From: Paractinoplanes atraurantiacus
GTDB lineage: Bacteria; Actinomycetota; Actinomycetes; Mycobacteriales; Micromonosporaceae
Reading direction: 5' to 3'
DNA length: 64,000 nucleotides
Assembly (NCBI RefSeq): GCF_900215205.1
Contig: NZ_OBDY01000003.1
Location: 449,842-513,841, forward strand
Shown: positions 16,008-23,854 of the stretch, in pieces
Numbering within the stretch: position 1 is the first letter of the stretch
How the letters are laid out: each line of letters opens with the position of its first letter
Translations under genes and position numbers: made by a program
Notes under the pieces: model-generated
Told to the model about the DNA's origin: nothing
Databases searched by the model: none
Seen by the model: only the letters and a program-made list of their open reading frames with translations

Positions 16008-17237
16008 TCAGCCGACGAGGCTGCGGCGTTCGTCGACTTCCTGCGGCGTCAGGGTGCCGGCTGGATCGTTCCAGTCGACCAGGGTGATGTCGCGGGGCTC
16101 GGCGTGGCGCTCGTGCACGCCGATCGTCACGATCTCGGGCTCGTGGTGGGCGGCCGTGACGACCAGGTGGTGCAGGCCGGGGCGGACGTTCGCCGCCGCG
16201 TACTCACCGCTGTCGTTCGTGGTGGTCCGGACCAGTTCGCGGCCGGCGTCGTCGAGGGTGAGCACGGTCGCCCCGGCCACCGGGACGCCGGCCGTGGTCC
16301 GGACGGTTCCGTGCAGCTCGGTGGAAAACTGCGGAACGCTCGGCGCGACCGGCTTCGGCGGCCGGGCGGCCCAGGCGAGCAGCGCGGCGGCGACGACCAC
16401 CCAGGCGATCAGGATGGTCAGCGGCTTGGCCAGGCCGTGGTTGCCGAAGTAGGCACTCGACCGCGCGACCTCGATGAACTGCCCGAACGGCAGAACGTCG
16501 TGCAGCCACCGAAGCCCGGTCGGCAGCATGTCGGCGTTGACGGTGCCGCCCGAGGTGGGCAGCCCCAGCAGCAGCACAAAGGTCATGGCCACCGGCATCG
16601 TGAACTGCTTGACGAGCCGGGGCAGGGCGGTGGTGATCCAGCCGATGGCCTGGGTCAGCAGGAACCCGTAGACGAGCAGCCACCAGTCGGCCGGAATGAC
16701 ATCACGCCAGGAGGCCACGGCAAAGGTGAAGACGCTGGCGAAAGCCCCGGTGGCCGCGATCGTGACGAGCTTCCGGCGCATCGGCCACATGCCGAACTGC
16801 AACATCATGAACGAGGTGATCATGCCGACGAGCAGCAGCGGCAGCCCGTAGAAGAACAGTCCGACACCCGTGACATCCCCACTGGAGGTCGCCACGACGT
16901 CGACCGTGTGCGCCGGGTGAAGCACCGCCGTCAAGTAGTCGGCGCGAGTACTGCTGCCGGCCGTGGACACGTACAACGTCTGTGTCCCCGAGTCGTAGAC
17001 CCCGGCCAGCGCATCGGTCTTGACACCCCCGATGTCGCTGACCGCCCGCACATCGACCCCGGCGGGCACATGAGCCGGCGCCGCCCCGATGACCCCGAGG
17101 TGCACAGCGGTAGGCGCCGGATGCCCGATGCCGATCACGTAGACCGACGACATGACGGCAGCGAAGAAGAAGGGAAACCAGAGAAGAGAGAGCACACGTC
17201 CCCAGGTGGGCTGAGGAGCCCCAGCGTGAGCGTCCAC
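16008..17237 (-). CDS. ABC-2/YhgE-like membrane protein with C-terminal carboxypeptidase-regulatory-like domain
   Basis: This 409-aa protein has a first TM near 14-36, an extracytoplasmic segment of about 85 residues, then five or so TMs between about 120 and 303 (for example LFFYGLPLLLVGMITSFMML). The layout resembles ABC-2/DUF3533-type exporters without their own ATPase. The last 95 residues, from about 315, form a beta-rich domain (LHGTVRTTAGVPVAGATVLTLD, then NDSGEYAAANVRPG) of the carboxypeptidase regulatory-like fold. That combination is unusual. The GTG at 17237 has GGAGG 5 bases upstream. Two TetR-like operators lie directly upstream, and a broken TetR gene is divergent, which suggests that local repression has been lost. 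Substrate unknown. Confidence 0.75.
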   Translation of the reverse strand: MDAHAGAPQPTWGRVLSLLWFPFFFAAVMSSVYVIGIGHPAPTAVHLGVIGAAPAHVPAGVDVRAVSDIGGVKTDALAGVYDSGTQTLYVSTAGSSTRADYLTAVLHPAHTVDVVATSSGDVTGVGLFFYGLPLLLVGMITSFMMLQFGMWPMRRKLVTIAATGAFASVFTFAVASWRDVIPADWWLLVYGFLLTQAIGWITTALPRLVKQFTMPVAMTFVLLLGLPTSGGTVNADMLPTGLRWLHDVLPFGQFIEVARSSAYFGNHGLAKPLTILIAWVVVAAALLAWAARPPKPVAPSVPQFSTELHGTVRTTAGVPVAGATVLTLDDAGRELVRTTTNDSGEYAAANVRPGLHHLVVTAAHHEPEIVTIGVHERHAEPRDITLVDWNDPAGTLTPQEVDERRSLVG

Positions 17238-17250
17238 GGAAACCTCCGTC

Positions 17251-17301
17251 TTAATGACCAGACGGTTAGTAAGTTAGCTCGTACTGACCGCTTGGACAGT
17301 A
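17251..17301. promoter_or_regulatory. Two tandem TetR-type operator palindromes
   Basis: The first is TTAATGACC at 17251-17259 and GGTTAGTAA at 17264-17272 around four bases, with two arm mismatches. The second is TACTGACC at 17282-17289 and GGACAGTA at 17294-17301 around GCTT, with one mismatch. The centres are 30 bases apart, about three helical turns. They share the TNACTGACC-type half-site and lie between the exporter start (17237) and the truncated TetR gene (17352), as expected for a TetR-exporter pair. Confidence 0.6.
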
Positions 17302-17351
17302 AGATCCATGTCACAGCCCCGAAGCTTCGCCTCGTTCCTTGGCCGCACTGA

Positions 17352-17481
17352 ATGACGGGCCCCAGCCGTCGAAAACGCGGCGGCAAGCCCTCCGCGATCG
17401 AGGTCGGAGGGCAAGAGAAAGTCCTGACCGCGGCCGCCCGGTTCGCCACCTTGGAGGGGCCGGCCACACTGACCTGTGAAG
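17352..17481 (+). pseudogene. Truncated TetR-family regulator
   Basis: The reading frame from ATG 17352 begins MTGPSRRKRGGKPSAIEV and continues to EKVLTAAARFATLEGPATLT. This matches the start of TetR/AcrR regulators, where helix 1 precedes the DNA-binding helix-turn-helix. The similarity stops there. The frame runs on into unrelated sequence and then antisense through the tRNA. About 150 residues, including the rest of the HTH and all of the ligand domain, are missing, and no continuation is visible in other frames. The break lies about 30 bases from the 3' end of tRNA-Arg, a common integration site, so loss through insertion and excision is plausible. Confidence 0.6.
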
Positions 17482-17511
17482 CACATTTGCACAGCTCAGA
17501 GGGATATTTGG

Positions 17512-17584
17512 CGCGCCCGGCAGGATTCGAACCTGCGACCGATGGATTAGAAGTCCATTGCTCTATCCGCTGAGCTACGAGCGC
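17512..17584 (-). tRNA. tRNA-Arg (anticodon TCT)
   Basis: On the minus strand the 73-base sequence folds as a tRNA. The acceptor GCGCTCG pairs with CGGGCGC (one G-T pair), the D-loop has AGCTCAGCGGATAGAGC, the anticodon loop is CTTCTAA with anticodon TCT, and the T arm is GCAGG-TTCGAAT-CCTGC. The discriminator base is G, and CCA is not encoded. It reads AGA, a rare codon in this GC-rich genome. Its 3' end faces the truncated TetR gene. Confidence 0.97.
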
Positions 17585-17697
17585 GTGGGCCAACAGCCTA
17601 TCTTGCCGACCGCAACCCGGGGGTAACCAGGCGTCCCGTCAAAACCGACCGGAACGTCTATGCCCGAGAGGCCGCTCGGTCCCCTCATTCCGGCCGC

Positions 17698-18309
17698 TCA
17701 CCAGACCTGAAACCGCTCATCCGTTCTGAGCAGGAAGGCAAAGCGCGCGGCTCCGGCCTTGTCCAGGCTGTCGATGGCCGCGTCCGCCGCAGCCTCCTCG
17801 GTCAGCTCGTCGCGGCGCTGCCAATACATGACCTGGGACAGAAAGCGCCTTCGAACCAACTTGGTGTGGCGGTCGGCCATCATGCAAAAGAAATCGTCGA
17901 CATGCTGAACGTCGACACCAGCTTCGACATGGTCCAGGCATCGCTGGAAGTCGTCGATGTCGCCGTCGTTGGTCACCAGGATGTCGACTTCGCCGGCGAG
18001 CGCGGCGGCCAGCACGTGGTGGTCGTTCGCGTCCCTGGGCCGAGGGACTGCCTGAGGATCCCAGTCGGTCACCTTAGCCTCGGGGAACTGCTTGTCCAGT
18101 TGGTCGCGCCAATGCTCGATGCGACGTTCTGGTGCCTCGGGGTAGGCGCGACGAAGATGATAGAAGGCTTCGGCCAGTACGGCTTCGCTCCACCTCAGTT
18201 CGTATGCGGTGTAGTGGCTGTCGAGCGCCATCAGCACCAGCCAGTCCCGCAGGCATCGTGAGTAAAGGACGTTGGCGTCCAGGAAGACGCGCAGCGGCAC
18301 TGGCAGCAC
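17698..18309 (-). CDS. PIN-domain toxin (VapC-like, PIN_3 type)
   Basis: This 203-aa putative ribonuclease toxin has the acidic PIN set: Asp11 in VFLDANVLYSR, later Asp in NDHHVLAAAL, and TNDGDIDDF. It is longer than classical VapC (about 130 aa), in line with the PIN_3 group. The C-terminal 60 residues are helical. It lies 41 bases after an HTH antitoxin gene on the same strand, the usual antitoxin-first order. The gene is less GC-rich than its neighbours, which hints at transfer. It lies near tRNA-Arg, as mobile TA modules often do. Confidence 0.8.
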   Translation of the reverse strand: MLPVPLRVFLDANVLYSRCLRDWLVLMALDSHYTAYELRWSEAVLAEAFYHLRRAYPEAPERRIEHWRDQLDKQFPEAKVTDWDPQAVPRPRDANDHHVLAAALAGEVDILVTNDGDIDDFQRCLDHVEAGVDVQHVDDFFCMMADRHTKLVRRRFLSQVMYWQRRDELTEEAAADAAIDSLDKAGAARFAFLLRTDERFQVW

Positions 18310-18350
18310 GCGCCCACGTTACGACTCGGAGTCCTCAAGCGACAGTCGAT

Positions 18351-18818
18351 TCACTCGTAGATGCCAAGGTCATCCTGGTCGGCCATCAGAGCCTCGTAAG
18401 CCTCTCGCTGCTGTGCCACCCGGCGGCGGCGGTAGGCGAGCAGGTCGGGCAGGGGCACGCGGCGGTGGGTGCCGACCTTGTGGGAGCTGATCTCGCCCCT
18501 GTCGAGGAGGCCGATCAGCGTCGGGCGGGACACGCCCAGCGCTCGGGCGGCCTCGCTCGTGGTGAGTTCTCGGGCCACTTCGCTCACGGCCACGCCGTCG
18601 CCTCGGTCGAGGACGGCGCTCACTTGTTTGAGCAGGTCGACCACGAGCGGGGGCAGGGCGACCTCGCTGTCATCGCCGGCCCTCAGGCGTACGTCGTCGC
18701 GGTCTGCCTGGGAAAGAATCGCGAATAGTGCCTTGAGGGAATCGTGTTCCGGGCTCTCCCGGCGTGCGGCCGCCTCAGAGAGCCGCAGCGCCGTCGCCGC
18801 CAGGGTCGTTGCCGTCAT
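18351..18818 (-). CDS. HTH antitoxin/excisionase-type DNA-binding protein
   Basis: This 155-aa partner of the PIN protein has a helical N-terminal half (LSEAAARRESPEHDSLKALF) and an HTH_17 excisionase-like domain near 95-140. Its motifs are ELTTSEAARALGVSRPTLIG, LLDRGEISSHKVGTHRRV and LPDLLAYRRRR. The C-terminal tail (EAYEALMADQDDLGIYE) may wrap the toxin. I chose ATG 18818; a TTG at 18854 would add 12 residues. Just upstream, GCGAATATTGC at 18842-18852 is a nearly palindromic candidate operator for autoregulation. Confidence 0.78.
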   Translation of the reverse strand: MTATTLAATALRLSEAAARRESPEHDSLKALFAILSQADRDDVRLRAGDDSEVALPPLVVDLLKQVSAVLDRGDGVAVSEVARELTTSEAARALGVSRPTLIGLLDRGEISSHKVGTHRRVPLPDLLAYRRRRVAQQREAYEALMADQDDLGIYE

Positions 18819-18869
18819 GGAGGCAAGTCTGCTCTCCAAGTGCAATATTCGCAAGCGCCTTCGTTTATT

Positions 18870-19868
18870 TCACCTGTTGGCCTCCTCCGGAGCCGGGGGG
18901 ACCTCGATCTCCGGCGTGCCGACCGGCGGGAGGTAGGCGTCGACCCAGCGGCCCAGTTCGCGGAAGACGTCGACGCGTACCTCTTTGCCGGAAAGGGTCA
19001 GGTCGTGCATGCCGCCGTCGAAACGGGCGATCGACACTCGCGGGCCCAGGCGCGGCGCCCAGCGGACGATGTGGTCGACATCGAGCACGGAATCCGTTGT
19101 CCTCAGGTCGTCGTGCCAGGCGCGGCCGTGGAATGAACGCGTCGAGCAGGCCACCATGATGGGGGCGTCGATGGCCAGGCCGGCCCGCAGGCGCCTCTGG
19201 CCGCGGCGAATGGCTTCGAGCCAGCCCGTGGTGACCGGGAATCCCAGCACGGGCTTCCAGGCCAGGTCGTATGTCCATTCACCACGGTGGTCGGTGTGCA
19301 GGCTCTGCCCGTACAAACCGAGATTGGCCATCGGGATTTTGCGGTACGGCGAGCGACGGGAAACGCCGATCGCGGCCGCCATGATGGGGCGTTTCACCAG
19401 CCACGGCACGTTGAAGTCGAAGAACGGGCTGTTCAGGAAGAGGCCGTCGACGATGCCGCGGCCCTGCCGTGAATGCGACCACAACGACGTGATGAGCCCG
19501 CCGGTGGAATGGCCGGCGACCAGCAGCTGATCGTGCCCGTCGTCCTCGCGGATGATGCGGGCCGCCTCGTCGAGCTCCGGGTAGTAATCGGTGAGGCTGC
19601 GCGCGAAGTTCGGCGTCTGATGGGGCAGCAGGCTACGGCCGTACTTGCGCAGGTCGAGCGCGTAGAAATCCCAGCCCTGCTCGACGAAGAAATCGGCCAG
19701 GTGGGTCTGGAAGAAATAGTCCACGAACCCGTGCACATAGAGAACGGCACGTTTGTGCGGCTTTTCCGCGCGCCGCCGCACCAGCGTGGCGATGACCTCG
19801 CCCTCGTCGTCGGAACCCAGGTCGATCGTGTGCCGCTCATAGGGCATTCCAAGAACGTCGGTCTCCAC
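18870..19868 (-). CDS. Alpha/beta hydrolase (S33/monoacylglycerol-lipase-like)
   Basis: This 332-aa cytoplasmic hydrolase has a YVHGFVDY oxyanion region at about 44-51 and nucleophile Ser121 in AGHSTGG. Plausible acid and histidine residues are VDVFRELG-region Asp and GGMHDLTLSGKEVR (His near 288). FLNSPFFDF fits serine aminopeptidase/monoacylglycerol lipase proteins. The substrate is unknown. ATG 19868 gives METDVLGMPYERH; an internal ATG seven codons later is also possible. It lies just downstream of ssb's divergent promoter and appears to be a single gene. Confidence 0.85.
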   Translation of the reverse strand: METDVLGMPYERHTIDLGSDDEGEVIATLVRRRAEKPHKRAVLYVHGFVDYFFQTHLADFFVEQGWDFYALDLRKYGRSLLPHQTPNFARSLTDYYPELDEAARIIREDDGHDQLLVAGHSTGGLITSLWSHSRQGRGIVDGLFLNSPFFDFNVPWLVKRPIMAAAIGVSRRSPYRKIPMANLGLYGQSLHTDHRGEWTYDLAWKPVLGFPVTTGWLEAIRRGQRRLRAGLAIDAPIMVACSTRSFHGRAWHDDLRTTDSVLDVDHIVRWAPRLGPRVSIARFDGGMHDLTLSGKEVRVDVFRELGRWVDAYLPPVGTPEIEVPPAPEEANR

Positions 19869-19934
19869 GGGCCCAGGCTACCGACCGGTACCGCGCACCG
19901 CCCGCCATATCAGATCGCCTCGGCCACCCGCCGG

Positions 19935-19962
19935 TTCTCCACAGGCCGCTTCGTCATCCACA
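19935..19962 (+). promoter_or_regulatory. DnaA-box-like pair upstream of ssb
   Basis: TTCTCCACA at 19935-19943 and TCATCCACA at 19954-19962 each differ by one base from TTATCCACA. They are 19 bases apart and 80-110 bases before the ssb start, in the divergent promoter region. DnaA control of a replication gene would make sense, but two near-matches can occur by chance. Confidence 0.35.
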
Positions 19963-20042
19963 GACCCCAGATCAAGATCCCTTTCCCGTACGCCGTGACG
20001 ACCACACTGCGGCGGTCAACGTCACACACAGGAGGTCACATC

Positions 20043-20840
20043 GTGTTCGACACTCACCTCGTCGTCGTGGGCAACGTGCTCGTCGCCCCGGAATGGCGCC
20101 GCGTCACCACCAGCGGCAACCTGGTCGCCAACTTCCGGATCGCCTCGAACGCCCGCCGTTTCGACCGCGAGAACAACACGTGGGTCGACGGCAACAGCCT
20201 GCGGATCCGGGTGTCGGCGTGGCGCCGGCTGGCCGAGGGCGTCGCCTCGTCGATCACCGTCGGCGACCCCGTCATCGTCTATGGGCGCCTGTTCACCCGC
20301 GACTGGAAGGACGAGCAGGGCAACCCCCGCGTCTCGTACGAGATGGAGGCCTATTCGATCGGCCACGACCTGGCGCGCGGCCGCAGCCGGTTCTTCCGCC
20401 AGAAGTCACTGCCCGGCAGCGCCGCCATCGAGGACGCCGAGGCCGACATGCTCGTCGCCGGCCTGCCGTCGATCCCGCTGACGGTCCAGGAGTCCCCGAT
20501 CGGCTACGGCGAGGGCATGCCCGCCGCCGACCCGCCCTCGTTCGCCGAGCCGCCGGCCTTCCCCGAGCTCCCGTCCGAGCTCTCCCCGGTCGCCGAGGCG
20601 CCTTCGCCGGTCGCCCTGGTTCCCGATCCGGAGCCTTCTTCGCTCGCGGAGGCCCCGCAGGAGCCTTCGCCAGTGGCCGCGGTCCCGGACCCGGAGCCTG
20701 AGGAGGAGGCGGCTCCGGAGGAGGCGGCCTCACCGGCCGACGACTTCTCGCTCGAGGTCGAGCGCTTGACGGCGGCCCAGCCCACCACCCCCACCCGACG
20801 CGGCAGGCGCTCCGCCAAGCGAGAGCCCATCGCGGCCTGA
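20043..20840 (+). CDS. ssb: Single-stranded DNA-binding protein paralogue with long Pro/Glu tail
   Basis: This 265-aa protein has an N-terminal OB fold (1-110): FDTHLVVVGNVLVAPEWRR, NLVANFRIASNARRF, then VDGNSLRIRVSAWRRLAE and GDPVIVYGRLFTRDW. The C-terminal half is a low-complexity Pro/Glu/Ala tail with repeated SPVA and PDPEP units. It ends in basic residues (RRGRRSAKREPIAA), not the acidic DDDIPF-like tip by which replicative SSB recruits partners. This suggests a specialised paralogue, like the second SSB of streptomycetes used in sporulation or transformation. GTG 20043 follows AGGAGGT at 20030-20036. A terminator-like hairpin follows. Confidence 0.88.
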   Translation: MFDTHLVVVGNVLVAPEWRRVTTSGNLVANFRIASNARRFDRENNTWVDGNSLRIRVSAWRRLAEGVASSITVGDPVIVYGRLFTRDWKDEQGNPRVSYEMEAYSIGHDLARGRSRFFRQKSLPGSAAIEDAEADMLVAGLPSIPLTVQESPIGYGEGMPAADPPSFAEPPAFPELPSELSPVAEAPSPVALVPDPEPSSLAEAPQEPSPVAAVPDPEPEEEAAPEEAASPADDFSLEVERLTAAQPTTPTRRGRRSAKREPIAA

Positions 20841-20847
20841 CCCCACA

Positions 20848-20875
20848 GCCCGGCCGGCAATGGCGCCGGCCGGGC
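20848..20875 (+). terminator. Hairpin after ssb
   Basis: GCCCGGCCGGC at 20848-20858 is perfectly complementary to GCCGGCCGGGC at 20865-20875 across a six-base loop. It begins 7 bases after the ssb stop. There is no T run, which is common for terminators in high-GC actinobacteria. Confidence 0.6.
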
Positions 20876-20962
20876 ACCACCTGCACCGCGCCCCGCGGCC
20901 GCATCCCCGGTGGCTGCTCAACGTGGCACCAGGAAGGGGTAGCTGACTACGGCGACCACATC

Positions 20963-20977
20963 TACAGTCGGCCGGTG
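20963..20977 (+). promoter_or_regulatory. Leaderless-type -10 before the beta-helix lipoprotein
   Basis: TACAGT at 20963-20968 matches TANNNT and is 6 bases before GTG 20975. No ribosome-binding site is present, so translation is probably leaderless. Confidence 0.4.
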
Positions 20978-22234
20978 CTGAAGCGGCGACTGGTGATTCT
21001 TACGGCGGCCCTGATGGGTGCGGCGATGCTGAGCGGCTGCGGCGACCACGCGGAGAAGACCGCGGCGGCCGCTCCGGCTCCGATCTCGGCCGCGCCGGCT
21101 CCGTCGGAGGCGGCGGCGGGCGTGGCCTCGGCGCCGGCATCGACCTCGGCCTCGGTCTCGGGCTCGGCTTCGACCGCGGCTTCGGCTGGGGCCGCGGCCG
21201 CCGGGGCGACGTCGGCGCCTGTGCCGAAGTCGTCGTCGAGCGGGAAGGCGGTGAAGGCTCTGCCCAAGCCGGGCAACCCGTCCGGTGGCGCGAGCGTGCC
21301 CGCCGCGGCGCGCGCGGTCGACACCAGCAAGCCCGACCGCACGATCGGGGACGGCAGCGCGGCCAGTTGCACCTCGGCCGCCGTGGTCAAGGCGGTCGCG
21401 AAGGGCGGCGTCATCACCTTCGACTGCGGGCCCGCGCCTGTCGTCATCACCATGACCGCTACCGCCAAGGTGCACAACACCAGCTCCACCGTGGTGCTCG
21501 ACGGGGGAGGGCGGGTCACGCTGAGCGGCGCCGGCAAGCGCCGCATCCTCTACCTGAACACCTGCGACGAGGAGCTCACCTGGACCACCTCACACTGCAA
21601 CGACCAGGAGACACCGCGGCTGACCGTGCAAAATCTGGCCTTCGCCAAGGGCAACAGCACCGGCGAGACCGTCGAGGGTGGCGGTGGCGGGGCCATCTTC
21701 GCGCGGGGCGGCCGGCTCAAGGTGGTCAACTCGCGCTTCACCGGGAACCGCTGCGACAGCACCGGGCCTGATCTGGGTGGCGGGGCCATTCGCGCGCTCG
21801 ATCAGAGCGGCGACCTTCCGGTGTACGTCGTCAACAGCACCTTCACCGGCGGCGTGTGCTCGAATGGAGCCGCCCTGAGCAGCATCCAGGTCTCCTGGAC
21901 GGTTCTCAACAGCGTTTTCACCGGCAACTCGGCCGTCGGGCGCGGGGCCAACCCGGCCCGCGGCGGCACCCCCGGTGGTGGCAGCGGCGGTGCGATCTAT
22001 CTGGACGGCAACAACTTCACGCTCAGCCTGGACGGCACGATCATCAAGGGCAACGAGGCCAAGGAAGGGGGTGGCGCCGTCTTCTTCGTCAGCAACGACC
22101 GGACCGGCACGTTGAAGATCCGGAACTCCACATTGACCGGCAATCCGAGCGCGGGTTTCGCGACCGCCGGCCTGCCCGGCATCTTCTACCTCGGCCGGGG
22201 CGAGCCGTCGATCAGCGGCTCCACCTTGAAGTAG
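20975..22234 (+). CDS. Secreted right-handed beta-helix lipoprotein
   Basis: This 419-aa exported protein has a signal peptide with lipobox LSGC (Cys22). A low-complexity Ala/Pro/Ser/Thr stretch of about 90 residues follows. The remainder (from about 110) has repeated short strands typical of parallel beta-helix/polymorphic outer-membrane-like repeats: VLDGGGRVTLSGAG, LTVQNLAFAKGNS, LKVVNSRFTGNRC, YVVNSTFTGGVC, WTVLNSVFTGNSA, LKIRNSTLTGNPS. It has the CSAKGGAI-like feature GGGGGAIFARGG and cysteines near the turns. Such proteins often bind or cleave polysaccharide, but no catalytic residues are clear. The gene stands alone between ssb and an unknown gene. Confidence 0.78.
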   Translation: MLKRRLVILTAALMGAAMLSGCGDHAEKTAAAAPAPISAAPAPSEAAAGVASAPASTSASVSGSASTAASAGAAAAGATSAPVPKSSSSGKAVKALPKPGNPSGGASVPAAARAVDTSKPDRTIGDGSAASCTSAAVVKAVAKGGVITFDCGPAPVVITMTATAKVHNTSSTVVLDGGGRVTLSGAGKRRILYLNTCDEELTWTTSHCNDQETPRLTVQNLAFAKGNSTGETVEGGGGGAIFARGGRLKVVNSRFTGNRCDSTGPDLGGGAIRALDQSGDLPVYVVNSTFTGGVCSNGAALSSIQVSWTVLNSVFTGNSAVGRGANPARGGTPGGGSGGAIYLDGNNFTLSLDGTIIKGNEAKEGGGAVFFVSNDRTGTLKIRNSTLTGNPSAGFATAGLPGIFYLGRGEPSISGSTLK

Positions 22235-22351
22235 GGCCGTACGGGGGAGGCGTCCCCCCGAAAGGGGTGGGCCGATCGTGCCGCGTTAACGGGCCGCCCG
22301 GCCGACCTGCCCGGTTGGTCCTGGCGTGCCCCCGACCGGCAGACTGGGGCC

Positions 22352-22837
22352 GTGCTGTTGAAGGAGATCCGCGCGATAGCGGGCGAGACGTTGGTGCTCG
22401 CCCCGCACGACCAGGACGCCGAGACTGCCAACACCAGCTGGTTCGGCGCACCGATGCACGAACGGATAAGCATGACGGCGGACGAGGTGGTCTCCGCTTT
22501 CGAGGAGACCGCCGAGCTGCTGCGCGACCAGGTCGCGGCCCTGCGGCACTACGGGCCGGCGACGTTCTACGTGTGGCACGACCCGCAGGCGGGGCAGCTG
22601 CGCTGCTCGACACGCTCCTGCGGTCACGACCAGTTGCCGTTCGAGACGACCTACCGGACGACGGGTGACCTGCAGGCCATCGTCGTCGAGTTCCTCGAGG
22701 ACCGCGCACCGGGCGCGATCGCGTGGGGCCAGATGGAGCCGGTCCCGTTCCCGGACGGCCCGGTGCTGGAGGAGGACGAGATCGCCGTCTGGGTCTGCGA
22801 CCTGAGCCAGCCGGCACCCAGCCCGGCCCAGGCCTGA
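22352..22837 (+). CDS. Conserved hypothetical protein, 161 aa
   Basis: I do not recognise a family. The protein is soluble, acidic and without a signal peptide. It reads MLLKEIRAIAGETLVLAPHD, then a helical segment SAFEETAELLRDQVAALRHYG. A mixed region with three cysteines follows (LRCSTRSCGHDQLPFETTY and WVCDLSQ). Codon use is like its neighbours, so it is very likely a real gene. GTG 22352 has no Shine-Dalgarno sequence and may be leaderless. It is followed after 63 bases by cobD and may be in the same transcript, but nothing links it to cobalamin. Confidence 0.65.
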   Translation: MLLKEIRAIAGETLVLAPHDQDAETANTSWFGAPMHERISMTADEVVSAFEETAELLRDQVAALRHYGPATFYVWHDPQAGQLRCSTRSCGHDQLPFETTYRTTGDLQAIVVEFLEDRAPGAIAWGQMEPVPFPDGPVLEEDEIAVWVCDLSQPAPSPAQA

Positions 22838-22900
22838 GACGAAACGCTGTGCCGGGGTCCGGCTAACGTTGCCCTGCTCTAGCGACACAGGAGGACAGGG

Positions 22901-23854
22901 ATGGCGAGGCTGGGACCCGGCACGGCGGACGCCGCCGGGCTGATCGCGGGCTACCTGCTCGACGCGGCTCTCGGTGATCCGCGCCGCTTCCATCCGGTGG
23001 CCGGCTTCGGGACGGCGGCCGGGGCCCTGGAGCGCCGTCTCTACGCACCCACCCGTCGTTCCGGCGCCGCCTTCACCGCGATCGCCGTCGGCGTGCCCGC
23101 CGCCGCCGGGCTTGCCGCCTCTGTCGCCACCCGCCGCCTGCCGATCGCGCGAGCAGTCCTCGTCGCCGCCGCCACCTGGACCGTGCTCGGCGGCCGCACC
23201 CTGCGGCGCGAGTCACGGATCATGGCGAAGCACCTGGACCGCGACGACCTCGACGCCGCCCGCGGCCGGCTCAACCACCTCTGCGGCCGCGATCCCTCGC
23301 AGCTCGACGCCCCCGAGCTGGCCCGCGCCACCGTCGAGTCCGTCGCCGAGAACACGTCCGACGCCGTCGTCGCCCCGCTGTTCTGGGGTGGCGTCCTCGG
23401 CCTTCCCGGCCTGCTCGCCTACCGCGCCGCCAACACCCTCGACGCCATGGTCGGTCACCGCTCCGACCGGTACGCCCGCTTCGGCACCCCCTCGGCCCGG
23501 CTCGACGACGCCCTCAACCTGGTCCCGTCGCGCCTGACCGGCCTGCTCACGATCGCCTCGGCGCCCATCGCCGGCGGCTCGCCCCGGGAAACCCTCCGGG
23601 TGTGGCGCCGCGACCGGAACGATCACCCGTCGCCCAACGCCGGTCAGTGCGAGTCCGCGATGGCCGGCGCCCTCGGCGTACGGCTGGGGGGTCGAAATGT
23701 CTATTTCGGTCGAAGCGAGACCAGGCCTTTCCTCGGTGACGGCCCGAAGCCGAAGGCCGTGCACCTGCGCCGTGCCGCCCGAGTGTCCGGTCTGGTGGGT
23801 TTCGGCGCGGCCGTCATCGCCGCCGGAGCCGCCCTGATCAGGGGCCGGCGATGA
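22901..23854 (+). CDS. cobD: Adenosylcobinamide-phosphate synthase CobD/CbiB
   Basis: This inner-membrane enzyme attaches the aminopropanol arm to adenosylcobyric acid. The 317-aa protein shows the family signs: [21 protein letters not shown] near 15-36, [28 protein letters not shown] (split here as [10 protein letters not shown] and [19 protein letters not shown]), [20 protein letters not shown], and [19 protein letters not shown] near the C-terminus. Several hydrophobic helices are present. ATG 22901 follows AGGAGGACAGGG. It overlaps cobQ by 4 bases. TAACGT at 22864 could be the -10. No cobalamin riboswitch fits in the 63-base leader. Confidence 0.95.
   Translation: MARLGPGTADAAGLIAGYLLDAALGDPRRFHPVAGFGTAAGALERRLYAPTRRSGAAFTAIAVGVPAAAGLAASVATRRLPIARAVLVAAATWTVLGGRTLRRESRIMAKHLDRDDLDAARGRLNHLCGRDPSQLDAPELARATVESVAENTSDAVVAPLFWGGVLGLPGLLAYRAANTLDAMVGHRSDRYARFGTPSARLDDALNLVPSRLTGLLTIASAPIAGGSPRETLRVWRRDRNDHPSPNAGQCESAMAGALGVRLGGRNVYFGRSETRPFLGDGPKPKAVHLRRAARVSGLVGFGAAVIAAGAALIRGRR

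Noticed and set aside
17352..17573. A complete 73-aa gene from ATG 17352
   Set aside because: The second half reads antisense through tRNA-Arg; only the first 43 codons look like TetR, so it is treated as a remnant.
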